From IMG/VR virus record IMGVR_UViG_3300005253_000202, positions 1 to 34,295 of that record: DNA of 34,295 bases, one strand, 5' to 3'. The position numbers and the translations under genes are program-made. This document shows positions 1 through 7,673 of the stretch, piece by piece. The DNA comes from a virus. Numbering within the stretch: the stretch's first letter is position 1; each line of letters opens with the position of its first letter. The notes below the pieces were generated by a model, which made no database searches, was not told the DNA's origin, and was given only the letters and a program-made list of their open reading frames with translations.

Positions 1-802
1 CCTTTTCTGTTATACCTATTCTATTACTTCCAACCCACCAGCCAGCGTTGGTACGGGTAGGGTCAAAGAGCTTAATCATTTGGGGACCAGAATTAACATT
101 AAATTCCCATCCCGCTGTTTCATTCATGTCGCTCTGGAGCTTTTCAATATGGGGTGTCATTCGCACCATTGCACGCTCTGCTTCATCCAGGTCGACTCGT
201 ATTCCCTTCATCTGAGACTCTATGATTACAGGCATACAGCGACGTTCAAGTTGCTCAATTTGCCCTAGATGTTGTCGTTTAATTTCCTCTTGTTGCCATT
301 CCCATAACTCTAGGGTAATGATCGCATCCCATGTTGCATACCCTTTAGCCTCGTCATAAGGTAAATCAGCTATGTTCTCAATATCGATTTCTAGTTTACC
401 CTTACCTATATACTTTCGACATAGATAATCTAGACTGTAACCCCCGGGTTTCTTCTGTCTATTCCAAGGGAATACTGATGCTTCATGTTCATTGATGAGA
501 CAAGCTCGAACCACTGTATCATCTAGTAAATGTAGGGGAACGTAAATCCCGGCAACAGCCGACATGCTGGCGTCAAAGGGTGCGTTATGGCAAATGATGG
601 TGGTTTGATTCCCACGACGTTGGAGCGCGTCGAATTCATCATTTAGCCACTCCCTGGCTTTCGGCTGCCGCCGGAAATCGAAGTACCACGAATCACCGGG
701 TACAGCTATTGAGCAAGCAAAGGCTTTATCAATAGGATAGCGTAATCCGGTCGTCTCCGTATCGTACGAAAAGTACGGGTATTGACGGAGATCGGGGTAC
801 AT
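1..802 (-). CDS. DNA polymerase, family A, N-terminal part with 3'-5' exonuclease (cut by window edge)
   Basis: This is the phage replicative DNA polymerase; only the first 267 residues are in the window and the polymerase domain lies beyond the left edge. I translated it by hand. It shows the DEDDy exonuclease motifs of PolA-type enzymes: ExoI YDTETTG (D14, E16), ExoII CHNAPFD (N73, D77) and ExoIII YATWDA (Y155, D159). After these comes a helical stretch like the start of a PolA polymerase domain. The ATG overlaps the stop of the upstream gene by one base (TAATG), so the two are translationally coupled. The complete exonuclease triad suggests an active proofreading domain. Confidence 0.93.
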   Translation of the reverse strand, partial: MYPDLRQYPYFSYDTETTGLRYPIDKAFACSIAVPGDSWYFDFRRQPKAREWLNDEFDALQRRGNQTTIICHNAPFDASMSAVAGIYVPLHLLDDTVVRACLINEHEASVFPWNRQKKPGGYSLDYLCRKYIGKGKLEIDIENIADLPYDEAKGYATWDAIITLELWEWQQEEIKRQHLGQIEQLERRCMPVIIESQMKGIRVDLDEAERAMVRMTPHIEKLQSDMNETAGWEFNVNSGPQMIKLFDPTRTNAGWWVGSNRIGITEK

Positions 803-1080
803 TAGAACGGTATGTCGTCGTCTAAATCCTCCTGACTTGACAGTACACTTGGTATCGGCACATCGTCAGGTTGATTCTCCTTCGCAGTAAAGGCTAAGCT
901 AAAATATCTGCCTGTTTTGGTCTTGAGGTCATTGACCCATGCAGAAATCCATGTATCAAAAACCTTGTTACAATGAGGGCACCTTAGCCTTGCATCACCC
1001 TTGTGGTCGGGTTGACTCTCTGTTTCCTTTCGATCATTTTTGAAGATCGAACCCTTATCGGGATTGTGCTCAAACGCCAT
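802..1080 (-). CDS. Small protein with CPHC motif and SSB-like acidic C-terminus
   Basis: A 92-residue protein directly upstream of, and coupled to, the DNA polymerase gene. It starts MAFEHNPDKGSIFKNDRK, a beginning I associate with a common family of small phage and plasmid proteins, has one CPHC pair near residue 34, and ends DLDDDIPF. That acidic, Phe-terminated tail is the hallmark of bacterial SSB proteins, where it recruits replication and repair partners. The body is too short and unlike an OB fold for me to call it SSB outright. A replisome adaptor or minimal ssDNA-binding role is an inference from the tail and the location. The SD is AGGAGCC just before the ATG. Confidence 0.72.
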   Translation of the reverse strand: MAFEHNPDKGSIFKNDRKETESQPDHKGDARLRCPHCNKVFDTWISAWVNDLKTKTGRYFSLAFTAKENQPDDVPIPSVLSSQEDLDDDIPF

Positions 1081-1094
1081 AATTGGCTCCTGTT

Positions 1095-1122
1095 AAAAGC
1101 GGGGTCCCGAGGTCGGGACCCC
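1095..1122 (-). terminator. Intrinsic terminator or attenuator between leftward genes
   Basis: A perfect 9-bp stem (GGGGTCCCG / CGGGACCCC, loop of 4) is followed on the - strand by GCTTTTAA. It lies eight bases past the stop of the 1130-1912 gene and just before the 92-residue gene that precedes the polymerase. The U tract is short (4), so partial termination is more likely than a full stop. The stem is identical to that of the rightward terminator at 20491-20519. Confidence 0.7.
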
Positions 1123-1129
1123 AAGTTCT

Positions 1130-1912
1130 CTACATTTTATCGTCTTCCTTCGTTTCGTTATCCACTTTGGGTGCGCCGCGCTCTACGTCGCGTTGTCCGG
1201 ATATAACACTCTCATACAGGGCCTCTGCTTGCGCATAGACTCCCTCCGAGACGAATCCGAGTTGCTCAACCTTCCAGTTGAAGTAATCCTGCCCAGCCGC
1301 ATTTTGCGCGGTGATTGCTGAAAGCTTATAGTAGCGCTCCCAACGGTCACCACCCGCGATGCGGATTTGACTGTTGAACTGTCTGGACGGTTTCAACTGC
1401 GATCGGGACATTGAGATAACGATCTCAGTAGCCCGTGGGTTATCGGCTGGTGAGTTGGGGTCCAATAACAATCCAAAGTGCTGGGCTGTGTCTTGAACTT
1501 CGAGTACTGGTTCTCCTTTCTCGGTCTCTTGACCGGCGTTAGGATGGTCGGCAACTGCTTCTACAGCAGCTTCTTGAGTCGGAAAAGCTCCAACAAAGCC
1601 GCCTCCAGCATCCCGATTCTTCCATACTACCCACTCCATACGGAAGTACACTGGTATATACAACACGGACTCGGGATAAAGTTCGTTCGTGACTGTATTA
1701 AACAGCATACCTACCTCAGCACCTTTAATGTACTCAGCTTTGTTTTTCTTGTGCTGAGGACTCAGGTCATGAATTATTGACAGCCGGGGTATCGTGAGGT
1801 CTTGTATGCCGACCTCTTCCGAGCCTCGGGTACCTTCCTGATCTTCCATCCACGAAGGCCTCTCTGCCAAATCCGTATTGGCCGCTACTGTTACTTCTTT
1901 ACCTTTAGCCAT
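1130..1912 (-). CDS. Conserved phage protein, probable replication or ssDNA-binding accessory
   Basis: A 260-residue soluble protein with an acidic, disordered start (to about residue 35), a conserved-looking IPRLSIIHDLSP segment near residues 42-53, a mixed alpha/beta middle, and a charged tail ending ETKEDDKM. I cannot place it in a named family. Its position in the same leftward cluster as the SSB-tailed protein and DNA polymerase, its size and its acidic end fit a T7 gp2.5-type accessory protein, but that is inference. The start is well supported by AGGAGAAAGTAAA-ATG. A terminator-like hairpin follows its stop. Confidence 0.8.
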   Translation of the reverse strand: MAKGKEVTVAANTDLAERPSWMEDQEGTRGSEEVGIQDLTIPRLSIIHDLSPQHKKNKAEYIKGAEVGMLFNTVTNELYPESVLYIPVYFRMEWVVWKNRDAGGGFVGAFPTQEAAVEAVADHPNAGQETEKGEPVLEVQDTAQHFGLLLDPNSPADNPRATEIVISMSRSQLKPSRQFNSQIRIAGGDRWERYYKLSAITAQNAAGQDYFNWKVEQLGFVSEGVYAQAEALYESVISGQRDVERGAPKVDNETKEDDKM

Positions 1913-1999
1913 TTTACTTTCTCCTACTTATTGTTTACTATTTATCACCTATCACTTAGTCCTACTTATGGCGAGGACAATTGCCATGTAAACTGGGGC

Positions 2000-2029
2000 G
2001 GGGCGGCTCAGCTCGTACAGAGCCGCCCC
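2000..2029. repeat. Perfect 10-bp inverted repeat in intergenic space
   Basis: GGGGCGGCTC and GAGCCGCCCC with a 10-base loop lie between the leftward genes at 2080-2538 and 1130-1912. Neither strand has a proper T run after the stem, so a rho-independent terminator is doubtful. An RNA processing site or a 5' leader structure for the 260-residue protein is possible. Confidence 0.6.
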
Positions 2030-2079
2030 TTGTCCTAATTGACCGCGCCGGGAGGACCAAGACCGGGACACAGGAGCCG

Positions 2080-2538
2080 TTAGGCTTTGCGGAGCGAGGC
2101 AACGTCATATGCCGAGATTTCCAAGAGTTCATTGGGATATGGCTCCCCTTCCCTCATTTGTTCTCGAATGTACGCCGCCAAAGTGCTGGAGTTCACCGTC
2201 TCGGTGATTATATCGGCTGAGTCGTGTTTCCGCAACCAATCCCAGAGTTCCAGCTTGTTTTCGGGGGGAGTTTTCACGCTGACCTGTGGGATTACCAGCA
2301 ACTGTTTTTTCGTCCCATCCGGCAAAATTACCGTGATGTTCTGAATTTGATCTCGTTCGAATCGACGTGGGATCACTGTTCGGGTTATAAAACATACCTC
2401 GTCCCAAGCTTTACCTGTCTCAGTCTTTGCCCACGCATGTTTATCCTGCGCTATAAGCATTGCTTCTACTAGCTCATTATATGAGTGCCCGTCAAACGAG
2501 GCGAGTTTTGCCACGTATTCGTTAGTTACGATATCCAC
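2080..2538 (-). CDS. Hypothetical phage protein, first gene behind the 2.6-kb promoter
   Basis: A 152-residue protein with no family I recognise. It looks soluble and globular, with a beta-rich middle (NITVILPDGTKKQLLVIPQV) and helical ends. It starts with GTG at 2538 after AGGAGCATAAT. An ATG two bases upstream in another frame opens a five-codon ORF (ATG TGG ATA TCG TAA) that overlaps this GTG, so translation could be modulated there. It is the first gene after the promoter at 2581-2611 and is followed by the 260-residue replication-cluster protein. Confidence 0.8.
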   Translation of the reverse strand: MDIVTNEYVAKLASFDGHSYNELVEAMLIAQDKHAWAKTETGKAWDEVCFITRTVIPRRFERDQIQNITVILPDGTKKQLLVIPQVSVKTPPENKLELWDWLRKHDSADIITETVNSSTLAAYIREQMREGEPYPNELLEISAYDVASLRKA

Positions 2539-2580
2539 ATTATGCTCCTGTGTTAAAGGGGGCGTGTGCCGCCATCTACT

Positions 2581-2611
2581 AGTATACCACGGACCCCATG
2601 GGGTCTGTCAA
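2581..2611 (-). promoter_or_regulatory. Leftward sigma70-type promoter with 14-bp palindrome in spacer
   Basis: On the - strand, TTGACA (2611-2606) and TATACT (2586-2581) are 19 bases apart, with GTGG before the -10. The spacer contains the perfect palindrome GACCCCATGGGGTC (2592-2605), placed where an operator would sit. The upstream sequence CTAGGGC-TTGACAG is shared with other promoters in the window. It drives the 2080-2538 gene and probably the genes through to the DNA polymerase. Confidence 0.82.
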
Positions 2612-2614
2612 GCC

Positions 2615-2812
2615 CTAGTTTATTAGAGGACAACCATCATCGGCCATCCGTTCTAATGCTAATTCATTTTGTTGGTGATCAGCTATTATATAATTGTATA
2701 TTGTAACATAATCTTTAGCCATTGCATCTGCCATTCTTCTACTTTGAATGGCCCATCTGCGATGATATTCAGCTACTCGATATCGGACTTCTATTGCGGT
2801 CATATTTTTCAT
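2615..2812 (-). CDS. Small hypothetical protein
   Basis: A 65-residue, charged, helix-rich protein (MKNMTAIEVRYRVAEYHRRW...) ending in ADDGCPLIN. No known domain, signal or membrane segment is visible. The start is ATG 2812, with GAGGAA about 12 bases upstream; an internal ATG three codons later is possible. It is the last gene of the 2.6-8.7-kb set of small leftward genes and stops just upstream of the promoter at 2581-2611. Confidence 0.6.
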   Translation of the reverse strand: MKNMTAIEVRYRVAEYHRRWAIQSRRMADAMAKDYVTIYNYIIADHQQNELALERMADDGCPLIN

Positions 2813-2818
2813 ACAATA

Positions 2819-3100
2819 TTAGAATTCCTCTATCCCTTTGGCAACCCGAAACACTTCATTCATGTGTTTCATTGCCTCTTCATAGTTTTCGGCTTCAAAT
2901 GGACCTCTTACTCTCTTCACGAACGACGATTCCCTAGCTTCGGCCAAATCCAGTGGGTCGCCAAGATACCGTTTTAAATGTAAAGAGCCGTTTACGTGTT
3001 CGTAACAATACCATTCTAACATATTATTTCTCCGGTGTTTTTCTACAATGTGCACACCTAAAGGTAGATTTTTTCTTTTTACAATATCTGGGTAGCACAT
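2819..3100 (-). CDS. Small hypothetical protein
   Basis: About 93 residues, soluble, with mixed charge and a helical C-terminus (YEEAMKHMNEVFRVAKGIEEF). I recognise no family. I place the start at ATG 3100; an in-frame TTG two codons upstream (3106) is an alternative, and neither has a strong SD. It is separated by 24 bases from the upstream 75-residue gene and by six from the downstream one, so it is part of a tight leftward cluster. Confidence 0.6.
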   Translation of the reverse strand: MCYPDIVKRKNLPLGVHIVEKHRRNNMLEWYCYEHVNGSLHLKRYLGDPLDLAEARESSFVKRVRGPFEAENYEEAMKHMNEVFRVAKGIEEF

Positions 3101-3124
3101 TTCCAATTTTACAAAATTTACATT

Positions 3125-3352
3125 TCATTTGTCAATTTCCTCATCAATTGAGTTGTCAACAGCGTCGATTTTAATATCCTCGGGAATTCGTGCAAATATT
3201 ACAAATTTTGAGCAAGGGATCATTGCTCCTTCCCGTGTATGTTCACCATTATAAGCAATACTGATTATTTCCGCCCCGGCATTTTCCATACCCTGAGCGA
3301 CCAAGAATGTTTCATAACTATCGCCACCTTCACGGATCATTATACTACTCAT
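3125..3352 (-). CDS. Small hypothetical protein
   Basis: A 75-residue protein starting MSSIMIREGGDSYETFLVAQG and ending in an acidic tail (VDNSIDEEIDK). The pattern of alternating hydrophobics (AEIISIAYNGE, SKFVIFARIPE) suggests a small alpha/beta fold. No family is recognised. Its ATG overlaps the TGA of the upstream gene (ATGA), a sign of translational coupling. Confidence 0.66.
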   Translation of the reverse strand: MSSIMIREGGDSYETFLVAQGMENAGAEIISIAYNGEHTREGAMIPCSKFVIFARIPEDIKIDAVDNSIDEEIDK

Positions 3353-3687
3353 TTCAATGTCCCTTTTAAAACTCGTATAGGCCGTCTATTTATAGACAGC
3401 ATTTTCGGATCATTGTGCGGACCATACCAACAGAGATACCACGGCCCAGCTGGTCCTTCAGGAGTGCCGTGCCCTTGCCGAGACTTCCACATTTTTCCCT
3501 CATAAGCCCCGGTTGGAATTGTTGTACTATATTCCGCTAACCGGTCTAAAGTATGTTTTTCAATGATTGCTATATCATTATAAACAGCAATATCGGTTAA
3601 TGGGGGTTGATCCCAGTATTGACCTAACGGGTCCGTGATTGGGGGTATCATGCCTTTAATCATATCAATAATTACACCTATTAGCAT
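3349..3687 (-). CDS. Hypothetical protein with hydrophobic N-terminus
   Basis: About 112 residues from ATG 3687; TTG 3705 and ATG 3663 (preceded by AGGTG) are also possible, so the start is uncertain. The first 20 residues (MLIGVIIDMIKGMIPPITDP) are hydrophobic and could be a membrane or amphipathic segment. The C-terminal half is rich in Gly, Pro and Trp (GTPEGPAGPWYLCWYGPHND) and ends with basic residues. It overlaps the end of the upstream lipoprotein gene, so the two may act together at the envelope. No family is recognised. Confidence 0.58.
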   Translation of the reverse strand: MLIGVIIDMIKGMIPPITDPLGQYWDQPPLTDIAVYNDIAIIEKHTLDRLAEYSTTIPTGAYEGKMWKSRQGHGTPEGPAGPWYLCWYGPHNDPKMLSINRRPIRVLKGTLK

Positions 3688-4058
3688 CCTAAGTCTTGTT
3701 GACAATTGGTAATTGCAGCGGTACCATGATCAGTAATTAGAAAAACCTGCCAGTACGGACGCCATTTGCTGGGCAGCGCCCGACTAATAAAATATGAACT
3801 TATCATCAGAGTCCCGGTGTACATCCAAACATCTGATGTTGACGGTTGGGGGCCGAGGAAGTGTTTGGCGATTAGTCCAACTTCCTGCATTCCCTCGGTA
3901 TGTTGGATCTTGGACGAAGTATAGCCGTCAGCTGCCATAGCGATGGTGACGGCTATTTGGAATTTAGTGTCTTGGCTGGTCCATTCGTCTTGATGAGCAC
4001 AACCGAATAAAGCCCAAGTCATTGCGACCAATATTAATATTGCAATGTATTTTTTCAT
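3681..4058 (-). CDS. Predicted lipoprotein
   Basis: 125 residues with a type II signal peptide: MKKYIAILILVAMTWALFGC, lipobox LFGC with the lipidated Cys at position 20. Residue +2 is Ala rather than Asp, which in enterobacteria favours outer-membrane sorting. The mature part (DGYTSSK...HTEGMQEVGLIAKHFLGPQPST...LPSKWR) resembles a widespread phage and prophage family with a pattern of the type D..T...E.NP.LG..PS; its role is not known to me. Phage lipoproteins in early regions are often superinfection-exclusion proteins, but that is only a suggestion here. The ATG overlaps the upstream stop (ATGA). Confidence 0.8.
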   Translation of the reverse strand: MKKYIAILILVAMTWALFGCAHQDEWTSQDTKFQIAVTIAMAADGYTSSKIQHTEGMQEVGLIAKHFLGPQPSTSDVWMYTGTLMISSYFISRALPSKWRPYWQVFLITDHGTAAITNCQQDLGC

Positions 4059-4279
4059 GTTAATGCCTCCATCACTACAAATTTAAACCCATAACAATGA
4101 AATTCTCCCTCTCTAATTCTTTGATATAGATCATAATTCAAACCACTGGTGTTTAAAAGATTATATTGTGTTTTCTTACTTACAGCAAATGGTGGTAATT
4201 CCTCAAGATTGATATTTGCTTCAAGAAGTGCATTACGAATAGGGTGTAGCCTATTATGTAGGTTATTCCATTCATTCAT
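4055..4279 (-). CDS. Small hypothetical protein coupled to helicase gene
   Basis: 74 residues (MNEWNNLHNRLHPIRNALLEANI...), helical at the N-terminus, with one aromatic-rich beta-like stretch near the end (EFHCYGFKFVVMEALT). No family is recognised. Both ends show ATGA overlaps: with the helicase gene upstream and the lipoprotein gene downstream. The set is therefore translated as a chain. Confidence 0.66.
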   Translation of the reverse strand: MNEWNNLHNRLHPIRNALLEANINLEELPPFAVSKKTQYNLLNTSGLNYDLYQRIREGEFHCYGFKFVVMEALT

Positions 4280-5730
4280 GTCAATGCTTCCTCCACTTCT
4301 TCTGCTAAATCACGTTTTTTACGGATGGCCTTAAGGATCATGCGATCCTCTGGTACAACCATTTCAATATCTTGGTACGTAACGTGATGGTGTTGTCCTT
4401 TTCTATGAGCACGATCTTCTGATTGGTACCTATCTTCGTATGAAAACGAGTTGGAATAGTAGATAACGTAAGTTGCAGCCGTCCAAGTCTGTCCATACCC
4501 GCCGACCGTCTGATTAGAGACGATAAAACGCACTTCGGGGTTTGACTGGAAGCTGCGCACATTCGCGATACGTGATTCAGCATCGGTTGCGCCATAGAAT
4601 TCCACTGTCGCTGCTCCCCCATATTCAGCGTCCAACGTTGCCCTAATATATCTGATCTCTGGTACAAACCTAGCCCATATGATAACTTTGGTGGTTTCCG
4701 GTAGTCCACTTAATAACTCCATCATTGCTTCGATTTTCGGGTTCCCACCCGGTATGGGCTTAGTGTAGTATTCCCCAGCCTCCTCGAATGGGAATGTACC
4801 CCCTATAACTTGCTGATAACGTAACATACGCTCAAGAGTCGTGCTGATGGTTATTTGGTCGTCCCCGTCCTGCATTGCAAATTCTTCACGCAATTGCTTC
4901 ATCACCCGCTTTTGATTATCTGTGGGTTTAACGTGAACCGAGGGTGGAGTAAGTTTTTCTGGTAGATCGAGACATTCTTTCTTGGTCACATAATCTACAT
5001 AAGGTTGGATTCTATCATACAAATCTTGTTGGAATTGATATCCTAGGATATGTTTACCCTTGAACCCACCCATCACACAGTACCGATTCTTAAATATAGT
5101 AAAGTTTTTACACCCCACGATTTTTGCATTTAAAAATCTGAACTGGCCAAAGAGGTCTTGCAGGCCCTGTGTAACCGGGGTCCCGGTCAAGATCATTCGA
5201 TATTCTGCCCACCCACCGACTTTGACTACGTTTTTGGTGCGCGTAGCTTTATAATTTTTAATTCTTGATGATTCATCGACAACGCACATAAATCGATGAA
5301 ATCTCTGGAAATACTCCAGTTCTTGAATAGAACGTCCATCCTTGATGGATAATGACTCGACACCGATAATGAGGATTTTAAGTTCATCACGTTTCTCCCT
5401 ACTCCATTTAGATGGTTGATCGCCGGATTCATAGACCCAGCATGAGTAATCACAAGGACACCATTTTTCGATTTCAGAGCCTTGTAATTCGCCATCATCA
5501 TTATACCAGGTACCTTCTCCAGTGTACCAGATACTTTTAATGGGGGTGGGGCAGATTATTACGAGGGCATCTATTAAGTCCGCTTTAAAACGCGCTGCGG
5601 CTAGATTGACCGCAGTATAACTTTTTCCCGTCCCCATTTCATGGAACAGGCCAAATTCATGGGGTTTCCAAGCCTTCCGCAGGGCCACCAACTGGTGGCC
5701 CATTGGAGGGTGCTTAAACTCAAAGGCCAC
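4276..5730 (-). CDS. SNF2/DEAD-like superfamily 2 helicase
   Basis: A 484-residue ATP-dependent DNA translocase/helicase of the SNF2 type, probably for phage replication or recombination. Seen motifs: I EMGTGKSYT (K36), Ia-type IICPTPIKSIW, II VVDESSRIKN, III MILTGTP, and C-terminal V-VI VSNQTVGGYGQT and QSEDRAHRKGQ with the arginine pair. Motif II reads DESS instead of DEAH/DEAQ; the D and E needed for Mg-ATP are kept. The start is GTG 5730, immediately after the TAA of the upstream gene, with no clear SD of its own, so it probably relies on coupling. ATG at codon 10 is an alternative. Confidence 0.93.
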   Translation of the reverse strand: MAFEFKHPPMGHQLVALRKAWKPHEFGLFHEMGTGKSYTAVNLAAARFKADLIDALVIICPTPIKSIWYTGEGTWYNDDGELQGSEIEKWCPCDYSCWVYESGDQPSKWSREKRDELKILIIGVESLSIKDGRSIQELEYFQRFHRFMCVVDESSRIKNYKATRTKNVVKVGGWAEYRMILTGTPVTQGLQDLFGQFRFLNAKIVGCKNFTIFKNRYCVMGGFKGKHILGYQFQQDLYDRIQPYVDYVTKKECLDLPEKLTPPSVHVKPTDNQKRVMKQLREEFAMQDGDDQITISTTLERMLRYQQVIGGTFPFEEAGEYYTKPIPGGNPKIEAMMELLSGLPETTKVIIWARFVPEIRYIRATLDAEYGGAATVEFYGATDAESRIANVRSFQSNPEVRFIVSNQTVGGYGQTWTAATYVIYYSNSFSYEDRYQSEDRAHRKGQHHHVTYQDIEMVVPEDRMILKAIRKKRDLAEEVEEALT

Positions 5731-6198
5731 TTACGCGGCTTTGGTTGCGCCTTTCTCAGCTGCCTTGTTATCAGCAGCTTTCTTCTCGGCGGCTTTGGCC
5801 TTGGCAGCCTTATCAGCTTTGCGCTTGTTTGCCGCCGCACGTGGTTTGTCACACGCGATTTCAAGCAGCTTCGCGCCGCTTGCCACGCTTTTGTCTTTCT
5901 CACGTGCCTTGTCCTGCTTGGCGATTGCGCCGCGAATCCGGTTGCCCAGATTCATGCGTTGCATGCCGACGTTCAGGTGACTGTACTTCCCCCGATATTC
6001 CTTTTCAGGCGTCTCGGTAAGCTCAGCCGCCACCCGGAAAACCTCGTCGAGGGTGAACCCGTCGAGTGATGCGGCAACATGGTCGTTGGTCCGCATCGTT
6101 TTCTTACCTGAGCCGCTTACGCCCTTGACGTACTTGGTCAGGTCCGGTTTTACGCGCACTTCTTTAGGTTTTTGTGCGCCTTCCTTCGCATTTGCCAT
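5731..6198 (-). CDS. Basic protein with Lys/Ala-rich tail; paralogue of the 11289-11678 product
   Basis: 155 residues. Residues about 30-100 form a helical domain containing the sequence GMQRMNLGNRIRGAI, which closely matches AKRMNAGNIVRGCV in the product at 11289-11678; the DxVAxxLxG...VAAEL part before it also matches. The C-terminus (from about 115) is a Lys/Ala repeat tail (KAAEKKAADNK...), typical of nucleic-acid-contacting histone H1-like extensions. No named family is known to me. A DNA-binding or regulatory role is inferred from the basic tail and from being the first gene behind a leftward promoter. The SD GAGGAGAAACTT-ATG fixes the start. Confidence 0.8.
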   Translation of the reverse strand: MANAKEGAQKPKEVRVKPDLTKYVKGVSGSGKKTMRTNDHVAASLDGFTLDEVFRVAAELTETPEKEYRGKYSHLNVGMQRMNLGNRIRGAIAKQDKAREKDKSVASGAKLLEIACDKPRAAANKRKADKAAKAKAAEKKAADNKAAEKGATKAA

Positions 6199-6244
6199 AA
6201 GTTTCTCCTCTGGCGTTGTGGTTGGTATCCTGCTAGGTGACCCC

Positions 6245-6275
6245 AGTATACCACACTACCCATGGGGTCTGTCAA
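6245..6275 (-). promoter_or_regulatory. Leftward sigma70-type promoter
   Basis: On the - strand TTGACA (6275-6270) and TATACT (6250-6245) are 19 bases apart, with GTGTGG before the -10. The -35 context CAGGGC-TTGACAGACCCC is nearly the same as at 2581-2611, with CCCATGGG in the spacer. It sits about 50 bases before the strong SD and ATG of the 155-residue basic protein and should transcribe the helicase cluster. Confidence 0.82.
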
Positions 6276-6283
6276 GCCCTGGT

Positions 6284-6598
6284 TTATCCGATCGTAACCT
6301 TGTGCGTCTTGTCTCTGCAAATTTCCCCGATCAACTCTTCTAAGTTTTTTAGTTGCTTTTCATGAAATTCACGGGGGATAAAGGCCATGTTCTTTACTGT
6401 TTGCTCAAACATAAGCTCAATATTAACCTCCGCTAGACCTTTCACCATAATTAAAGTCATAATCGGATGCATCTTAAGGTCACGTGACCGGTTCACAGCC
6501 ATGGAAATAGCAGACGATGCAATTTGTCCACTATCATTCATACTTTCATCCATAGCCGCCATTAATTCCTTAAACAGATTTTCCGTTATTTGCTCCAA
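6284..6598 (-). CDS. Hypothetical helical protein
   Basis: 104 residues, almost wholly helical and rich in Met (MEQITENLFKELMAAMDESMNDS...). No family is recognised. It starts at TTG 6598 behind a good SD (AAGGAG, 8 bases away), inside the end of the upstream DUF3102-like gene, so the two are probably coupled. The stop falls nine bases before the promoter at 6245-6275, which closes this cluster. Confidence 0.68.
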   Translation of the reverse strand: MEQITENLFKELMAAMDESMNDSGQIASSAISMAVNRSRDLKMHPIMTLIMVKGLAEVNIELMFEQTVKNMAFIPREFHEKQLKNLEELIGEICRDKTHKVTIG

Positions 6599-7359
6599 TT
6601 CTCAAACTCCTTAGCAATGCGCTTATGTGAATCTCTCACGGCGCGGGTTTCATCGGCATCGAACTCGTCGAACTCCAGCCAGTAATCTCTGATCGCGTTC
6701 AATGTCTCGAAATGGCACGGGCACTGTGGGTCAGGGTCCATTCCCAGGATTATAAAGTCCCCTTCTAATCCTTTGATTCCCTGCTTCACCACTTCCTGGA
6801 TTCGTCGGGTTAGGCCCATTTGCACCAGCATGTTCATCGGTGTGTTAGGAGACCCTATTGGCACGTGCACCATCTTCCCACTTAATTTAAGGGCTTTCTT
6901 AGAAGTCCCCTTCTTAACTTTCTCCCTTGTTTCTGCTACCGTGGGTGGATCGCCCTCTGCAACTCGGCCCTCAACCCACTCAATATCCTCCGGTTCTGCT
7001 AGCACAAGCTCCTGTAGAACGGAGTAGTTCACTCCTTCGATAAGCCTTGGTGCATCCCCGAATCGTTTAGCCACTTGCATGAGGTAATGAGCGTGCTGTT
7101 TGGACTGGATCATGGTGTTTTCATTACGCCATTTTCCGAACTCTTGGTCCGCTGAAAAGAATTGGCGTGCTTCTATGAGAAGCTTGCCCACCCTTATTTT
7201 ACCTCTGGCGACTGACTTTACAGTTGAATCGATTGTCTTGTCTATGTCTCTAGCTAATCCTGCCAGTTGCACCAGACCAGATGCATCGATTCCCTCGTGC
7301 CACTTACCACGTGGTTTTATCGGTTCTAGTGACCCTGCCGACTCCTTTATATCTTGCAT
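6586..7359 (-). CDS. DUF3102-like phage protein
   Basis: 257 residues. The N-terminal half (about 40-130) resembles DUF3102 (PF11300): a helix GKLLIEARQFF, then FGKWRNENT and QSKQHAHYLMQVAKRF, a pattern seen in proteins of phages and mobile elements and thought to bind DNA through a helical bundle. A Lys-rich linker (ETREKVKKGTSKKALK) and a C-terminal domain with a CPCHF motif follow. The function is unknown; DNA binding or regulation is a fair guess. SD GGAGAAATGGT-ATG. Its start overlaps the small membrane-protein gene at 7304-7453. Confidence 0.75.
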   Translation of the reverse strand: MQDIKESAGSLEPIKPRGKWHEGIDASGLVQLAGLARDIDKTIDSTVKSVARGKIRVGKLLIEARQFFSADQEFGKWRNENTMIQSKQHAHYLMQVAKRFGDAPRLIEGVNYSVLQELVLAEPEDIEWVEGRVAEGDPPTVAETREKVKKGTSKKALKLSGKMVHVPIGSPNTPMNMLVQMGLTRRIQEVVKQGIKGLEGDFIILGMDPDPQCPCHFETLNAIRDYWLEFDEFDADETRAVRDSHKRIAKEFENWSK

Positions 7360-7453
7360 ACCATTTCTCCAACCAAATTAGTCCATCAGTCAATAGCCAA
7401 AGGACCAGTAAGAACCCCCAAACGGGGAACCAGTAAATAATAAAGTCTTTCAT
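7304..7453 (-). CDS. Small single-pass membrane protein
   Basis: 49 residues starting MKDFIIYWFPVWGFLLVLWL, a clear transmembrane helix (about residues 4-27) followed by a basic cytoplasmic-type tail (WYARYKGVGRVTRTDK). It has a good SD (AAGGAAACATA-ATG). The last third overlaps the start of the DUF3102-like gene in another frame by 56 bases. I recognise no family. Membrane micropeptides of this kind in early phage regions can act on host membrane targets, but nothing here shows which. Confidence 0.62.
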   Translation of the reverse strand: MKDFIIYWFPVWGFLLVLWLLTDGLIWLEKWYARYKGVGRVTRTDKTTW

Positions 7454-7490
7454 TATGTTTCCTTGGGTACGAGTTCTATGCCCCCTCCAT

Positions 7491-7673
7491 TTACTCTTCC
7501 TCTGCTGGGGTAACTTGTCCTGACATGTGAATTGGTATTTCCTTTATGTTTGTATTTACCCATAAGGACACTTCATATTTTTCACCGTCGATATCAATAT
7601 ATCCTCGATAATCTGGAGTTTTCTCATTCTCTTTCTTATGGACGTTAAGAAAGATTGTAATATTGTTTTTCAT
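7491..7673 (-). CDS. Small hypothetical protein
   Basis: 60 residues, beta-rich (ITIFLNVHKKENEK..., GYIDIDGEKYEVSLWVN), ending TPAEEE. The pattern is like short phage proteins that form a single beta-sheet; no known family. The ATG overlaps the stop of the upstream gene by one base (TAATG). About 37 bases separate it from the membrane-protein gene downstream. Confidence 0.66.
   Translation of the reverse strand: MKNNITIFLNVHKKENEKTPDYRGYIDIDGEKYEVSLWVNTNIKEIPIHMSGQVTPAEEE

Noticed and set aside
4338-4709. A 123-residue reading frame on the same strand as the helicase
   Set aside because: It is an out-of-frame shadow inside the helicase gene, whose motifs show the true frame.
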